From Colius striatus (lineage: Eukaryota; Chordata; Aves; Coliiformes; Coliidae), in the NCBI RefSeq assembly GCF_028858725.1, contig NC_084790.1, positions 34,513,031-34,577,030 of the forward strand: 64,000 nt of DNA, read 5' to 3'. Positions 46,201-59,828 of the stretch are shown here, one piece after another. Numbering within the stretch: the first letter of the stretch is position 1; the number at the start of each line of letters is the position of its first letter. Position numbers and translations under genes: made by a program. The notes under the pieces are model-generated. The model was given only the letters and a program-made list of their open reading frames with translations. It did not search any database and was not told the DNA's origin.

Positions 46201-49200
46201 TTTTTTTTTTAACGCAAAAGACAGACGGTGACCAGTGCGCGTGCCCCGATTTTTAAATCACTGTTCGCGTTGTTCAAGGTGCCAGCTTCGGGGGGCGGCT
46301 CGTTGCTGACTCCAGGGCAGGCGCAGCAGCAATTCCTTGTAATCTTTTCCCCTTCCCTCTTTGTTAGGCCTGCAGAGTGCTCCAGCCAGCAGCAGGGTCA
46401 GGCTCCAGCTCAATCAGGAGGAGGCGGCCCTACGTGCCATCTATGTGTCATCACGCTTCAGACAAGTGTCTGGGCCTCTCCGTGCCAGGAGAACTTTTTG
46501 TCCCATCATGGTGGCTTTCTGCCGTGTCATGAAGCATCCTAGACTTGAGATGAGTGAAAAACCTGCGGCGTGGCTGCGTTCCCACTCTGGTTTAGATGTA
46601 TGTCATACATACATCAGGTCTATCGTTTCTGTGCTGCTTTTCTTGCTGTGTTTCCCTGGCCTTCCTCCAGCCTAAATACCACCATCTCCCTCACCTCTGT
46701 CCATGCTACTCTCACCTGCCTTCATTTTCCTCTTAAGTGTTTGACTCCTACCCTGCTCATGGCATCCCTCTGTCTTTTATCTCTGCCAGTCCAACACTGC
46801 GCCTGCAATTCTTGTACATTGACATTAGTGAACTACCTCCTCATTAGTCTGTTTCAAAGCCCATGTGCCCAGAGCACCCTAAGCCAAACGACAGTGAAAG
46901 GCGGGAATGAACAGTAAGTGTTGAAAGGAGAAAACACCATCCTCATTCCTTAAACAAGCTCCCTCCCATGCCAGCCATATTATATAGCCTCTGCAGTCGT
47001 ATTATATAGCCTCTGCTGTTCCCTGTTTACTCTGACCACCTGCTTTGCTTCCATCTTTCTCTTGGCCACACACAGGTTCATAAACAGGGTGCCTGCTGAA
47101 AGGGTAACCTGGATGCCGTCTGTCTAAAAGTCCAGTTGGTTGTGGTCGTTTTCACTGGAAGCAAACAACACCTGTCACTTGGATAAGCTGTAGGAGAAAC
47201 TGGGAGTAATTTCTACTGATGAGAGCCAATGGCTTCACTGCTTCTGAAAGGTGCAGAAAAGTTAGTGTCTATGCAAGGAGTTTTCAAGGCGCATACTACA
47301 GATGACAAGAAATTGAACAGAAATCTGCAACGATCATAAACCTTAGTACCCACCTAATTTATGGAAGCTAGTTCTAGAGGCAAAGCTGTGACTATTTTGC
47401 CAGCATTTTACAGTATCAGCGCACTTAGTGGGGCAGGGAGTCATGTGTATCCTCCTACTTCATTTTAACACTAGTATTTTTAAATGCAAATGTCAATTTT
47501 GTCACCCAGATGCAAAATACAGACCACCCTTGGCTGAGGCTACATATCAGTCACTAGAAGAGCCAAAGCTTGCAAACTGATAACTTGGCTGGATGGCAGT
47601 GTCTTGTCCTTGTGCAAGGCTGTGGTTCCCCGTGAACCTAACACTACCTCACTGGGCACATGTTGGCTTGTGTTCAGTTTTATCTTGATTCTGTCAAGAG
47701 TGGCCTTCCATGGGAGCATCTCCCCATGCATCTGGTAAAATATAAACTTTTCACTGGGAAATGACATTTCACTGAGACCCAGGAGATTCAGTCTTTGGTC
47801 ATGAAACAGCTTCACCTAATCATCATGACTCTCCACGCTTCAGTTGCAAAATAGTTTAATGATTTTTCTTACTTCTATTAAGTGTTACATGGATGTACCT
47901 TGAGTGCCAATGAGCACCTTGGCACATGACTTTTCTGAAACAACCCTAGTGTGTGTGGCAGCCAAGCAGAATTTTGTGACCTCTTCTCTGTAGGATCCAG
48001 TCCCAATCTAAAACTGTAGTCTTGTCAGCATATACTGCTTTCTTGCCTTTAGGCCAGTATCCATATCGCTGAGACAGTATAAACAAAAGCCTTAGTACTT
48101 TTGGAATCCCATTAGAGTATGCCTGCACATGCAATAGTATGTTAAGCACAGCTGTGTTGTATCCTTCAGTGAGAATTTTGCTGGTTATCTCTGCAAATAG
48201 AGCAAATACTGCAAATGTAATATGTCCAGGCTCCCAGAGATGAGCATGTGGGAACTCCTCAGTGCAGAAAGGGGTGTATAACAGAATTTGAAGGTCCTTT
48301 ACAAGGTCATAGCTGCCGGTAGATTCTTATCTTCTTGGCATTAACTTGATAATTAACAAAATATACTGTCCTTGTTTCCTAAATATTGTTTTCTAAACTC
48401 ACACATGCTGTTGTTCTCACAGGCAGAATGAGATGAAAAGATTTTAGTGAGGTTTATAAAGTTCTGGTGCAGATGAATCCTTCTGACCCTAAGGGAAAGA
48501 GCTTGCCGTAATAACATTTCACATTCATTCTCCCCCATGCAGCGAAGTAATCCATAGGTGAGATTTCCTGTAAAGCCATGAGGAAAAAAAATCACAACAT
48601 TAGTATTTTACTGATAGGTAAATGCAAGCTGAGAAACAAGAATTTACCAAGGTCATTCAAGGTCAGAGCCAAGCAAGGGATTAGAGACCCAGATCTCATA
48701 GTTAATTAGGCCACTGTATAGGCTACGGTGAGAAACAGAAAAAAAATGTGAATTTTCCCATAATGAAATTGTAATATGGTAATATTTGTGCCTGGAAGTA
48801 ATAAAACCCTGTGAAATAAGGAAGAGATTCTTGTGATGCCTTGTGCAGTTCGTCACTGTGCCACTGCAAAGGGTTCAGTGTCTGGAATGGCGAGGGACAA
48901 GTTCAGATACTAAATTGAACAGTGGCATCCTGGATCAGAGCTTCCTGGGTGGTAAAACTGATGTCAGGAGCCACTTAGTCTGTTAATCTCCTCAAAATCT
49001 TTCACCTCTTTGTGGGCTACACAAAAGCAGCATTTTCGCCTGTTTCAGTGCTACTGCTACAGGTTTAATCTGTTTTAAAAAGTGATCTCGGCATCACTTT
49101 GCTTGGACATGTTGCCCAAGTTGGGCACCCTGCTACAGGCAGCACTAGTTCCTTGCCCTTTGATGGTTCAGCTTCACATTTGTAGGTACGGTATACTGTC

Positions 49201-52200
49201 ACCACAGTGGTATAAAAAGCATCAATGAGTTGCTTGGATCAACCTGGTCATGCTAAGATAAATAAAAGATAAACTGTGATTGCATACATGCCTACACTGT
49301 ACGTGTTAAGCATGTTAAGCATGTACAGTGGTACATGTTGGGGCCTCCTACTACACTTCCTGTTCAAACTGCTGCTTTTCTGCCTCCTCTTTTTCAGTAG
49401 TCATTCAGTGTGATATATAGCTCCTTACTGTCTGTGTTCAGTGTGACCTATAAAGAAAGCTTTCAAAAAAAGAGAAAGATAGACTTGCTGGTCTCTAATT
49501 TGTAAGGAAAGAACTTCACATACTTACCTTCTGTTTTGTTTTGGCATCTGTGATGAGGACACCTGGTCTATTGCAGTGACAGACCAGAAAACACAAAGGC
49601 TCTGGGATGCCAGATAGGAAATGGTATTTCAACATTAATACTTCTTGTGAACTGAGTCTTTCTATGTTCCCAGACCTACTGAAAATGTCTCACAGTCCAG
49701 TATCCAAAGCAATGAGGGACAGCACAAGTGACTTGGAGTCATCAGGAAGATCAGATGGCTTTGCTTAGTGGGTCTCATTTAGAACTTTTGCATTGGAGTA
49801 CAAGCATCCCAAGACAGTGGTGACTGAATTTTTAGCAGAGTTATTCCTCCTGTGGGAACTATATTTGGACTTGCAGCTAAGCTGAGCTAGCCACAACTAA
49901 ATATGCTATAAAATGCTCATCATCAATTTAATTTTTATTAGAACTATTCCTTTTGAATGCTGGATGCCAGTACCATGTGCAATGCAAACACTACACTGCT
50001 ATGCCCATATTTTACTGTCAGGCAGCAGTCACAGAGGCTGTTCCATTTTCAGCCACACAGTCCAGGTGTAGTTGTCACATCTGTCATCTTTTGCGGACAA
50101 CGTCATCACCATATTCATCTGCGCATACCCTGAAGCTACTGCCTTCTCCCCAGGCCACCTGCAGTAGATTTTACATGTTCTCAAAATCTTTTTGGAAGCT
50201 AAAAGAGGTGCCACAAAGAGGTTAATCTGATTGGCAATTGTACACAGTCAGACATATGCAGTCACTGCACAGCATTCTAGTATATTGCTGCCCTTTTCCT
50301 TCTATCAGCAGATAGATCTGGATTTTGGCAAAAGCAGGAACTGTCGTGTTATCTCCTCACCTTTCCAGACATCTCCACTTTGGAGTCAGTGTTCAGAAGT
50401 TACCCCAGATCTATCCTTCATTACTGAGAGCTTTCATCCTTCTCAGTAGTCATTTTTTTATGTTGGTTAAGATACCAGACATTGATATAAAGCCAAAAGG
50501 GCCCTAGTGACTTCTTTCTCTCCTACTTTCCTGGCCAAACCTTTGAGGTATTTGAGCCAAAACAAACACCAAAAATTCATCAAATCATTCTCTCCTCTTA
50601 GAAAAATGTTCCAAACTGAACACATACCCTTGTAATGGCATGGTTCCAGTAGGCACACTGTTCTTACAGGACCTAAAGTCACAGTGTACTAGGAAATAGA
50701 AACAGCTTTTAAAAAGTCTCAAATTCCAGCTCTGCTGTGTCAGAGGAGTCATAAAACAAACAAAACAAAACAAAAAAACCCACAAAACTTGATAACCAGA
50801 AATGTCACTGGTTTTGTTCCATTCTGTATGGGTGAATCGGAAACACAGCATCCCAAACAACATTCCAGCAAGAAGGAGGTATCAAGGACATACCCTGTTC
50901 ACTTAGAAAGCTCTGTTTTTCTGCACAGGAGGAAGCAAATAGTATGTGCTCATCACTAAAAACATTTTCCTCAGCTGCTCAGATAGATTTTACGCATGTG
51001 TTTCTCAGGGCACTGCTACCGTACTGGTTCAGGCTATTAGCTATATTTTTATTGCCCTTTGTTTTTTTTCTGCCCCTTTCTTTTCTGCTGTCCCCAAACC
51101 AATACCTGCACTTAGGCAGGTTCCCTCTGAATTCAGAGTGACCCTATTTGACTTGTTTGAGTTGCCTCTCTGTACCTATTCTGACAGGGTATGCTGCACT
51201 CTAATACAGGAAACAAGCTGCTCTTTGCAAAGTGTAGTGGTTAACCTTTCAATCTGTATGCCTTTCTTTCAGTACACTGTAAGCAGGCTGTCGAGACCTC
51301 TCAACTCAGCTGCTGGGATCATGTGATGGGTGGGATGCTGTGATGAGTAGTACAATGGAGTCACATATCCTTGTCTCCACACATGGCCCAAGACTCAGGA
51401 GGGTCAGTGGGCCTTCATGGCTAGGTTCTTTCACACAAGGACCCTTGTGAGCAAAGAGGGCCTCTAGAAGTCATTGCAAAATCTCAACTCCAGTAAAACC
51501 CAGGCTAAGTTGCAGCATAGCAAAGCACATGAAAGCTTTACCCTGCACCACTCATGTCTGCCATTGGAGGTATGGAGCTGAGGAACAGAAAGTAGGTAAA
51601 ACTCCAATGGTGACAAAGATGCTGCTAGCATTTGTTGGAGTTGGGAGGCATCTCTATGTACACCAGGAATTTTAAAACATATGAGAGCACAGGACTTCTG
51701 CTGTAACTACTCCATGCTATAAAGTGATAGCTGAAAGCTGACAGCATGGCAAGTAAAGCTCAGGGGATGATAATCATGTGTTGGCCATGGCTGCTGGATA
51801 TCAATTCTGCAGTTAAATGAGTTGCATCTCATCCTTCCCTTCTTTTTCTTTCTCCCTGTAAATGTTTGCCTGCATAGCTCAGGCACAGGGAACGGGGACT
51901 CCAGTCTATTAGAGAATAAAAAAAGAAATTATGAAGTCAATGCAGACTAACCTGGAGAGAAGGCACTGCTCTTACTGAAAATTCACAGACTTCTGTGCTA
52001 GGTGGCTTTGTCTGGTTGAACAGCAGCAGCCTCTCCTAAAACCATTTGCTGTAATATTTTTAGCGGTTGTCAGTTTTGCATGAGTGGAGATTTTGGATTG
52101 CCCCAGATCCTCATTTTCCTTTTTCCACAATGACACAAGAAAAAAAAATCAGCTCTGAAGGGGACCTAGCTTTTGAGGTTTTGTCCAGACATCTCCTAAC

Positions 52201-53298
52201 AAAAAAATTAGATCTCACCTAAATCAAATCTCTCTCATCCATTTTCCCTCTGATTGTCAGAGGCCAAGCAGTTTTCTGTTCTCAGTTTACAAGATTTTAA
52301 TTTTTTGGTTAAAGAACAATTGACACTGACATTTTAAAATGTGGTTTTAAAAGCAGATGTTTCTAGTTTTCATTTGCCCGTTTAAAATACTGAATACACA
52401 CTGCATTTATTGTAGCTTTCAGAGGGTCTTTGCAGGCTAGGCCTCTAAAACTACTTGGCAAGATAGGAGGCACTACCACTCAACCAGCAGCAGAGTGTGG
52501 CCAGTGCTGACTGCAAAGGGTGTTATTCTCAGCAGTGTCATCTGCAAATAGTTATTTTGGCTGATTTTGCAGAAGAGAAACTGTCAGTGCAAGAAACAGC
52601 CAGCACAGCAAGTGAGCACCAATATGCAGCTATGTACAGGGAGAATGTGTTCTTGCAGTCCCCTAGTAAAATGAGGAATAAAACACATTTGTAACATGGC
52701 TGGAAGCTGGAGCAGGGACGGATCTGCATAAGAACCTTGTCTCTGAAAAGGGAAGAAGGTCATGTACCTACCACCTTCTTGTCCTGGTAACAGGCTTTGC
52801 AGAAGAGAAAGAACAGGGAATGTACATGAACAATACAAACACAGCTCTTTTCCTTCTTCTAAAGCTGCTTGGTAGCAGCACAAGTATTTATTCAGCTGTT
52901 CTTAGGTATGTTGGAAAGATGACTTAGACAAGAGACAGGACACATCAGGAAACCATGTATTAACCAAATACACAAAGCAACCTAAACCGAAAAGAGTGAG
53001 AAGCCCAAGCACAGGAAGGTCTCTTCTGCAGTGGCAAGATCATTGCTTATGACCAGTACTGACAAGGCAGCAACACACCTGTCAGCTGACCATTTCAGAT
53101 AAGGGCAGAGGTAGCAGAGTTAGCATTATATCTGTGCTGGAGGTAATGGTACCATGTTCTCACAGCTCGATTCATACACACGTGGGAAGCAGCTGCACCT
53201 GTGTAGCCTTGGGTGCTCAAGCTGGCTTGGCAAAAGCCATGCATGCCATCTCTTCACTGGCATAAAATTCCTGCACTGTGGAGCAGCCCATGGAACTC
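46201..53298. other. Intergenic DNA upstream of KCMF1, no gene recognised
   Basis: About 7 kb between the KCMF1 promoter and a solo LTR. Open frames near 46228-46917 and 50946-51326 have no recognisable domain and no conserved splice context. Small features: a doubled TATTATATAGCCTCTGC unit at about 46979-47017 and a hairpin at 49295-49330. Confidence 0.5.
49295..49330. repeat. Inverted repeat with 11-base arms
   Basis: CACTGTACGTG (49295-49305) faces CATGTACAGTG (49320-49330) across a 14-base spacer. The arms pair with one G-T-type mismatch. The spacer and second arm also contain a GTTAAGCAT tandem doublet. No surrounding microRNA-like longer stem is visible. Confidence 0.5.
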
Positions 53299-54274
53299 TG
53301 TCATGGTTTAATGAGGAGCGTGGTAAGAGGGCTACAGTGCAGACCGGTAAAGAGTTCTCCGACTTTCCCCTGGCTCTTGGATTCAGACCCACCTCTAGCT
53401 TGGTTGGGCCAATCTAGTGCCTCTGGTGCCTATTTAGGGACAGGAATTTGAAGTGCTTGGGAGGAGGTGTAGGAGTGGTACAAGATTAAGGTGACCATGG
53501 GGACCCCACAGTCTGAGAATGAGGAAGGAGGGAGGAGCACTAGACCAGAGACCCCTCTGCAATCCATGGCAAGAACACAGGCTGTGCCCCTGCAACCCAT
53601 GGAGGGCAATGGCAGGACTGGGAGCCACCAGCAGCTCTGGGTGAGTGTGCCCAGATAGGCAGGAGCCTGTGTGAGAAGGCAGCTGTGGCGCAGGCTGTGT
53701 TGGAGAGCCTGAGGGCCATAGAGCAGCCCCACATGAGAGGCAGAGAGGACTTGCAGCTTTTGGGATGAACGCACATCAGAGCAGCCTGTGCAGGGCTGCC
53801 GTGTGTGTGAGGTACCCCATGGAGGTGCAGGGAGGACTAGTAGAGAGCCTCTCTGCCCTGAGGAAAGGAAAACAGCAGAAGGTATCAGAAATAGACTGAC
53901 TGAAACCCCCATTCCCTGCCCCCCTGAGCTGTTCAATGGAGGAGAAGATAAAGACACTGGGATCGGGGCTCTGAGCCCGGGAAGAGGGGAGAGGTGAGGA
54001 AAAAGTGGTCTTTAAAGGGCTGGATTGTGCTCTTCATCATTCTACGATTTTGTGTTGTTTTGTGTTGGTTGTGTTTTGGGGTTTTATGGTTATGCTTTAG
54101 TTGGTGTTGCATTACATTATTTTATGTTTTCTTCCCCAAGCCGAGTGGCCTGGTCTGTTTTGTCCTGGACCATAAGCAGCAATTAAGCTCTCCCTGCCCT
54201 TTGGCAATTCTCAGGTCTTTGGTACTTGAGTCTAATCGTGGTCTTTTATCCCTGGATGGGCCTGAACCATGACA
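53299..54274 (+). mobile_element. Solo LTR of an avian ERV (LTR D)
   Basis: A 976-base element from TGTCATGGTTTAATGAGG to CCTGAACCATGACA, with inverted ends TGTCATGGTT/AACCATGACA. The 3' third shows the T-rich GTGTTGTTTTGTGTTGG and CTTCCCCAAGCC...CCTGGACCATAA segments of avian ERV LTRs. The interior has several GCAACCCATGG/GCAATCCATGG-type repeats. No clear target duplication is visible (flanks GAACTC and TGTTTC). The plus strand is opposite to both genes. A 175-codon antisense frame inside is not a gene. Confidence 0.8.
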
Positions 54275-57200
54275 TGTTTCAGCCAACCAGTGGATGAGGA
54301 AGAGAAGTCTGTCATTGCCCTTCTCCAACAAAGTCCTTACTCCTGCTTCCTGATCAACAATACAACTACTTCTGGATCTGCAACAGCATGCTTGATTTCC
54401 TCAATTAGACCAAAGTCCTCCCCTAAATTTCCAAGAAGCAGGAGTAGGTCCTCCTGTCCGTCAACTCATGTTCACAGGAATGGTTGGCAATGTTCAGTGC
54501 TTCATTACAGAGGGAGCAGTGAAACTTTGCGTAGCTTTATGGGACCAAAGCGTCTCAGTGTGTGCAGATGAGTGAGTGTGGCACTCTGATCAGAGGCACG
54601 TCTCCAAGAGGTGTAAACTGGCCACATCTGGACTCAACAGAGTCCAAATCTGGTACAAGGTGTCCTGTGTCAGAGGAGACATCATTTCAGTTAATAAAAA
54701 AATTGCTCTCCAATTAACACCAACAAGTTTTAGTGAAGATGAAGTTTTAGCCCCTCCCAGAATGCTTGTGCTTGAGCATTCTGTGGTGAGACGTATTGAC
54801 TTACCAAGCAGCTCGTCTTCCGTGTTTAGTGAGCAAGTGTGAAATTAGTGTCGAGAAAGAGTAGCCCTAGCCGGGCGTCTGCTTGCCTTCAGGTCACCGG
54901 TGACGTCGGGTAAATTTAACAGTGCCATCTAGCGATTCTCGGCTCCTGAAGGGCGGGTGCGGAGTCAGCCCTCTCCGGCTCATGCAGATGCCCAGCAGCA
55001 GGAAAAAACAAAACAAAACAACCAAAAAAACCAAACCAAAACCGTGCAGCAGGTTTTAATCGCCCAAGGCTGCAATCCTAGGTAGGCTTACATCCTGTGG
55101 CTTCCTGATGGTGGGTGATGCACATCATGGGGCACAGAGTCCCAGCCCCAAGGAGAATACAAAGGACAGCTCATGTAGACATCTAGACAACCTGAGGGTG
55201 GGCTCCTAGCTAAATTTGATGAGGCTTCTATTAGTTCCTCATGTGAAACAGGGAAACCTAAATAAGTGTGTGTACTCTCCATTTTGGCAGTCTTGTCCTG
55301 AATGTTCACATGCAGACACTTGCGTGCCTCTTAACATGATGGGGGTTTTTTTCCCTTTTCTTCCTCTTTCTGCAAATTCAAGGCCCACTCTAGTAGCAGA
55401 AGGTAATATATTGTTTTCAGAGCAGTCACAAGGAAACCAAAAACTTGTAAATTTAATGCTCTTTCAACAGTATCAAGAGCCTCACTTTTGGCCCCAATTA
55501 TCAAAAAGTTTTGTGTCTGTGAGGTGTTATGTTCTTTAGCAATGCATAAGAATAATAGCATGCTAAGAAGAGAGAAAAGATGAATAGAGAGAATGAACAT
55601 GTCACTTTTACACTGTGACTTCTGCTAGATGCAGATCATCCCTATTTGGACTCTTAAACATTAGACAACATATTGTGGAGAAAAAAAAATGACTGTAACT
55701 TTAGACTTTATTATCTGCTTCAGATTTAATCCACTGCTCACCTGTACTGAGTAATCATCCATACAGCCATACTCTTGTGAACAGAGTACACAAGGTACTT
55801 AAAATGGCAATGTTATTCTTGATCAGTATTATACACACTGGTTTTATACACTCCAGTCAGGGATTTGGTGAAATGATCTGGTTTAAGACAGGATAATGCA
55901 CCTTTTACATTCAAATGCAATTTATTTACCCTTCAGTGTTAGAATAGATTGTACCAAAAGCCTGTTAGTACAGCCTTAAAGGCAGAGACAATGTTTTCAA
56001 CTTGAGATATTTAGTAGAGCTGGTTATTTATAAGAAAAAATAAACATTAAAGGATATTTTACACCTGTAGACTATAAGTAAAATGCCATACTGCCACATT
56101 AAGAGGGTTGCCAAAAATCAATCAAACATCATCATATATAAGATTTCCAAATCAATTGCCTTAACCAGTGTTGGTGCTGCCAACTCAAAAGCTACAGAGG
56201 TAATCAGCAACTAAAACCAGACTTGGAATAGAAAGTGCAGAGCACACACCTTATCCTACAGCATCAGTAGCACGGAGAAGACACTGATATTCAGAAAAAG
56301 GCATGAGCTAGGCTGAGGAGCATTTTTTGTATTCTTGTGTCTACCAGGCCATATCTGGGACATTTGAGACATGTGATTCAAGAATAAAGATTTTCTTTCT
56401 CCATCCATGTGCACAGGACAAAAAACTCCACAGCTGCAGTGTCTCCCCTGCCTGTTTTGAACCTGCACATAGCCAAGCCCAACAGCATTTGCAAAGCCTT
56501 CATATGAGTCTGTAAGGGATGATTCCACACCATCACTTAATGTTTTCCTCTTATCCTCTTGTTCTAAAAGCCACAGGAACATTTTGTGCTCTTGCAGTGG
56601 CCCATCTGTCCATAAGCCCCTTGTTACCACTGCATGAATTGCCTCCTAGGACTTGGACAGAAGTGCTTGGCATGGTGATTAGGAACCTTGCTTCTTTGTT
56701 GAAGGATACTGCTCCTACAGGTCCATCTGAACAGCATGCTCCTAATCTACCTCAGCACAGCCAGACAGCAACTGACAGAAGTACTTTGCGCTAGCTGACA
56801 TTCTTTTGTACTGAATAGATGAGGCAGGATTTGCACACTGTTCTGTCAGATGTTGCAGAGACAATAAGGTGGAAGTCAGTAACAGCTTAGAGACACAGAC
56901 ACAGCTAGACTGAGGCAAGAACATCAGTCTCTGATGAAAGCAGGCATAGAAAATTAATTCACATGCTTTAATAATTCTCTGGACTCTACTAAATGTTCCA
57001 ATTACACTGATTTACAAGGGACAGTGGTAGCAATACAGTTCTCCATTCAAGCTCAGTTGTTCAGTTAGAAAACCACATACAATCACTACACACAATCAGC
57101 AACATAAAGTTTTCTTGCATGGGTGAACCCTTAGGACACATCGGTTTGGAGTTTCCCCTTACTGTAGGTAGGCAGTGCCAATGACAACAGATTAAAGCCA

Positions 57201-59159
57201 TCTAACACTTCCTTTGGTAAGACCCTCCTTTCTATAGCTCATACATTTTGTCAAGCTCACACATCCATGAGTGGAAGTCTCAGACATGTATTTTTTTAAA
57301 TCAGAAGCTTGGTAGCTGCAGTTGCAATGTGGCTGGGCAGGCTTTTGTCTTCCCAGCTCTGAAAGCTCAATGTTTGTGACTATGGCGAACTGTCACAGAA
57401 CCGAAGTGCCTTTTGAAGAGAATTTTAGAGCTTCATTGCAATCCAAATGACAGGAAGCGTAAATATTTGAAAGAAAAAACAAACAATTCTGTTAAAACAT
57501 TAATGACCTTTTTATTCTTTTTTAACCTGGGCTCTAGTCTCCAGCATGGTTTTTTCTTATGATTTGCATGATTTGCTTGGTCACACATTCATTTTACATT
57601 AGACAAGATGTTTTTCTAAGAGTACATACCTGGTTATGCCTTCATTGGTAAACTTATCTCAGGAGTAGCATTACCTTTGCAAGTATCCCTATGTGTGCAC
57701 AACCAGCAAAAAATCCTATTAACTCTTGTCAGTAGATAACTCTTTACTGATTACTTCTAGACAGGATTTTCAAGCATGAGGGCCATAAATTGCTGACATC
57801 ATAAGAAAACAGTCTAAGAGTCTTGTCAGAGGATCCCACCGTACTTGACACAGAAGCACAACAGAGCCAAATCTAAGATCTTTCCTCAAACTACAGTTGA
57901 ATAAAAAGGTCATATCTCAAAATACACTATCCCAGTGGACACTCCTTGTCTTACCTTGGGATACATCTGTCTATAAAGAATACTCTGCCTTACTCCAAGT
58001 GCCCTATGGATATAGGAATTTAGTAAAACCACATGCAGAAGCAAAATTCTGTTCCCTCTGCATTGATGGATTGCATTTGTCATATCTCTGAGCTTTCTTC
58101 ACATCTAGAGGAAAATAATTGCTTGGGCCCAAGGACCTTGAATGTCCTGCCTGATCATTACTCCGTATTTAGTAAAGTCTCAATTAGGAACAATTTGTGG
58201 GGATACAAACATACACTTTTTTGTATGTTCTGTGCCAGAACTTCAACTGTGATTTTTAAAAGAAGGCTAGAAAATAGGAAAAAAGTAGCCAACAAATCTC
58301 CAAACACTTGAAATTGATGTATATTTTATTGTTCATGTGTCACTATAAAATATTTTCGCTACTCCTGGGAAAGTGGCAAAAACATTGCAAAATAATACAT
58401 TGTCTGAATTATTAATTCCACCGTCTATGAGTTATTTTAAACAATACATTGAATATTTCAGGCATTTTAAATAATCCCCATTGTGGTTTAATTACATCAT
58501 TAGCTTTTAATGTTTACTATTAGAAAAACTAGTTATATTATGGAACAAATACAACTGTTTGTTCCCCTTATGGTTATTGACTTGAAAATATTTCAGATTA
58601 GACAAGCACTGTATGCTAAGAACACTGCTTACAATAGCCATTTAGAGAAAACAGGGCAGAAGCAGCATTTTTCTTATACAGGTATTACATCCTTTGCATT
58701 TCTGTACTGCAAGTGCCTTCTGTCTTTCACAAAGGGGGGGCAAAAAAAACTCTTGGCTGAATACATGCATAGAAAAGGTATGAAAAACCTATATGAGCAA
58801 CAGGGCTAAGACATTTCATGCAAATAGATCCCCGATAAAACTATTCCTTCCCTTACAGATCCGTGAAGATACCTAACATAAACAGTTTCTTCCAACCTAT
58901 GACTTCAGTTTGGTATGGTTACAAAGAATAAAAATAAGTAACTTCAGAATTTCAGTTGTCAGAGCAGAAAGCTAAGGAAAAAAAAAACCTAAGCAGATCT
59001 CCTAGGGTCCTCAAAGTGTTTTTCCTGACCATATAAATATGAATTCAAGGCTCCATTGAATACATGAAATGTATTGAAAATTTCTGTAATGAGAACACTC
59101 TAGAGCAAGACATATCAATGCAATACAATCCAATATCCCTAAAAGAGAATACAGAAACA
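54275..59159. other. Intergenic DNA downstream of FNTA, no gene recognised
   Basis: About 4.9 kb of mostly AT-rich DNA. A small CpG-rich block lies at about 54840-54990. An A-rich AAAAC/AACC stretch occurs at 55003-55042. Open frames (for example 56256-56630 minus) show no known domain. Confidence 0.5.
54840..54990. promoter_or_regulatory. Small CpG-rich block with palindrome and CRE/CTCF-like strings
   Basis: An isolated patch with many CpGs in AT-rich DNA. It contains the perfect palindrome GTCACCGGTGAC (54893-54904), an overlapping CRE-like TGACGTCG (54901-54908), and on the minus strand CGCTAGATGGCACT (54934-54921), close to the CTCF core. A regulatory role is inference. No transcript start can be assigned. 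Confidence 0.3.
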
Positions 59160-59699
59160 CGCTAAAAGGTTTTAGACAAATGCTTTATTTGCATTTATTA
59201 TGAAATGACACTTGGCGTTAGTTGCATACAATAGCACATGCTGACAGTCTTGCACAGCTGCTCCTACATAAGGCAACAACTGCAGTGCCTGCTTGTATAA
59301 CCAGAAGTAGGGTATCTCTGACAGCTAAGTTACCTGCAGTCATTACTGCAGCACCTGATGTGACTGTGTGAGGAACCATGAGCAGATAAGCCATGACATG
59401 AGAAATTGACTTAGTACCTTATAAACAGTAGGTACAGATTTATGTATGTAGTATTAGGAAATAACCCCTTTATTTGGGATGTGTCAGTAGTTAAGCCTTA
59501 AAGTATTTCTTGACTGCACTTAGAGCTATCACGAGGAGCGGCAGTGACCCAAGACTACAGAGGACTCTGCACTCCTCTCACTGCAACACTTCTTCACCAG
59601 GGGAATACTGCTACAGTGGATTTTAAACTACGGAATGACCCTATGTAGTACTGATTTAGATCATCTTGAGAGTTTAACACCATTTCCTTCCACGTCCAG
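59160..59699 (-). other. FNTA: FNTA 3' UTR and candidate poly(A) signals
   Basis: Downstream of the stop on the minus strand, AATAAA occurs at 59474-59469 and twice close together at 59199-59194 and 59189-59184. The paired signals make a 3' UTR of about 0.5 kb likely, and the first would give a UTR of about 0.25 kb. Which one is used cannot be read from sequence. Confidence 0.65.
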
Positions 59700-59828
59700 T
59701 TACTGCTGCTTGTCAGCCAGTGTGCTCTGCTCAGTGCCTGAGCTGTGCTTGTTCTTAAGGGATCTTCCGATATACCTCCAGTATTCCTTTCGGATGGTGT
59801 CTTTTTCTTTAGCCAGAATTTCACACAG
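59700..59828 (-). CDS. FNTA: FNTA last coding exon and stop
   Basis: Acceptor CACAG ends at 59829, and 42 codons follow to TAA at 59702-59700. The exon encodes Leu-Cys-Glu-Ile-Leu-Ala, then the conserved [13 protein letters not shown] helix, then a short polar tail ending Gln-Gln. An overlapping frame with its own ATG reads through the same DNA and is a shadow. Confidence 0.94.
   Translation of the reverse strand: MCEILAKEKDTIRKEYWRYIGRSLKNKHSSGTEQSTLADKQQ

Noticed and set aside
46228..46917. Plus-strand frames just upstream of KCMF1 that could suggest a divergent gene
   Set aside because: No conserved protein features. A divergent non-coding transcript remains possible but cannot be supported from sequence.
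50946..51326. 126-codon plus-strand frame with hydrophobic stretches
   Set aside because: The hydrophobic run comes from T-rich DNA. There is no family resemblance and no supporting splice or promoter signal.
53430..53957. 175-codon minus-strand open frame
   Set aside because: Antisense to the solo LTR at 53299-54274 and built from its internal repeats.
56256..56630. 124-codon minus-strand frame downstream of FNTA
   Set aside because: It lies beyond the likely FNTA poly(A) sites, shows no recognisable domain, and is not in phase with any FNTA exon.
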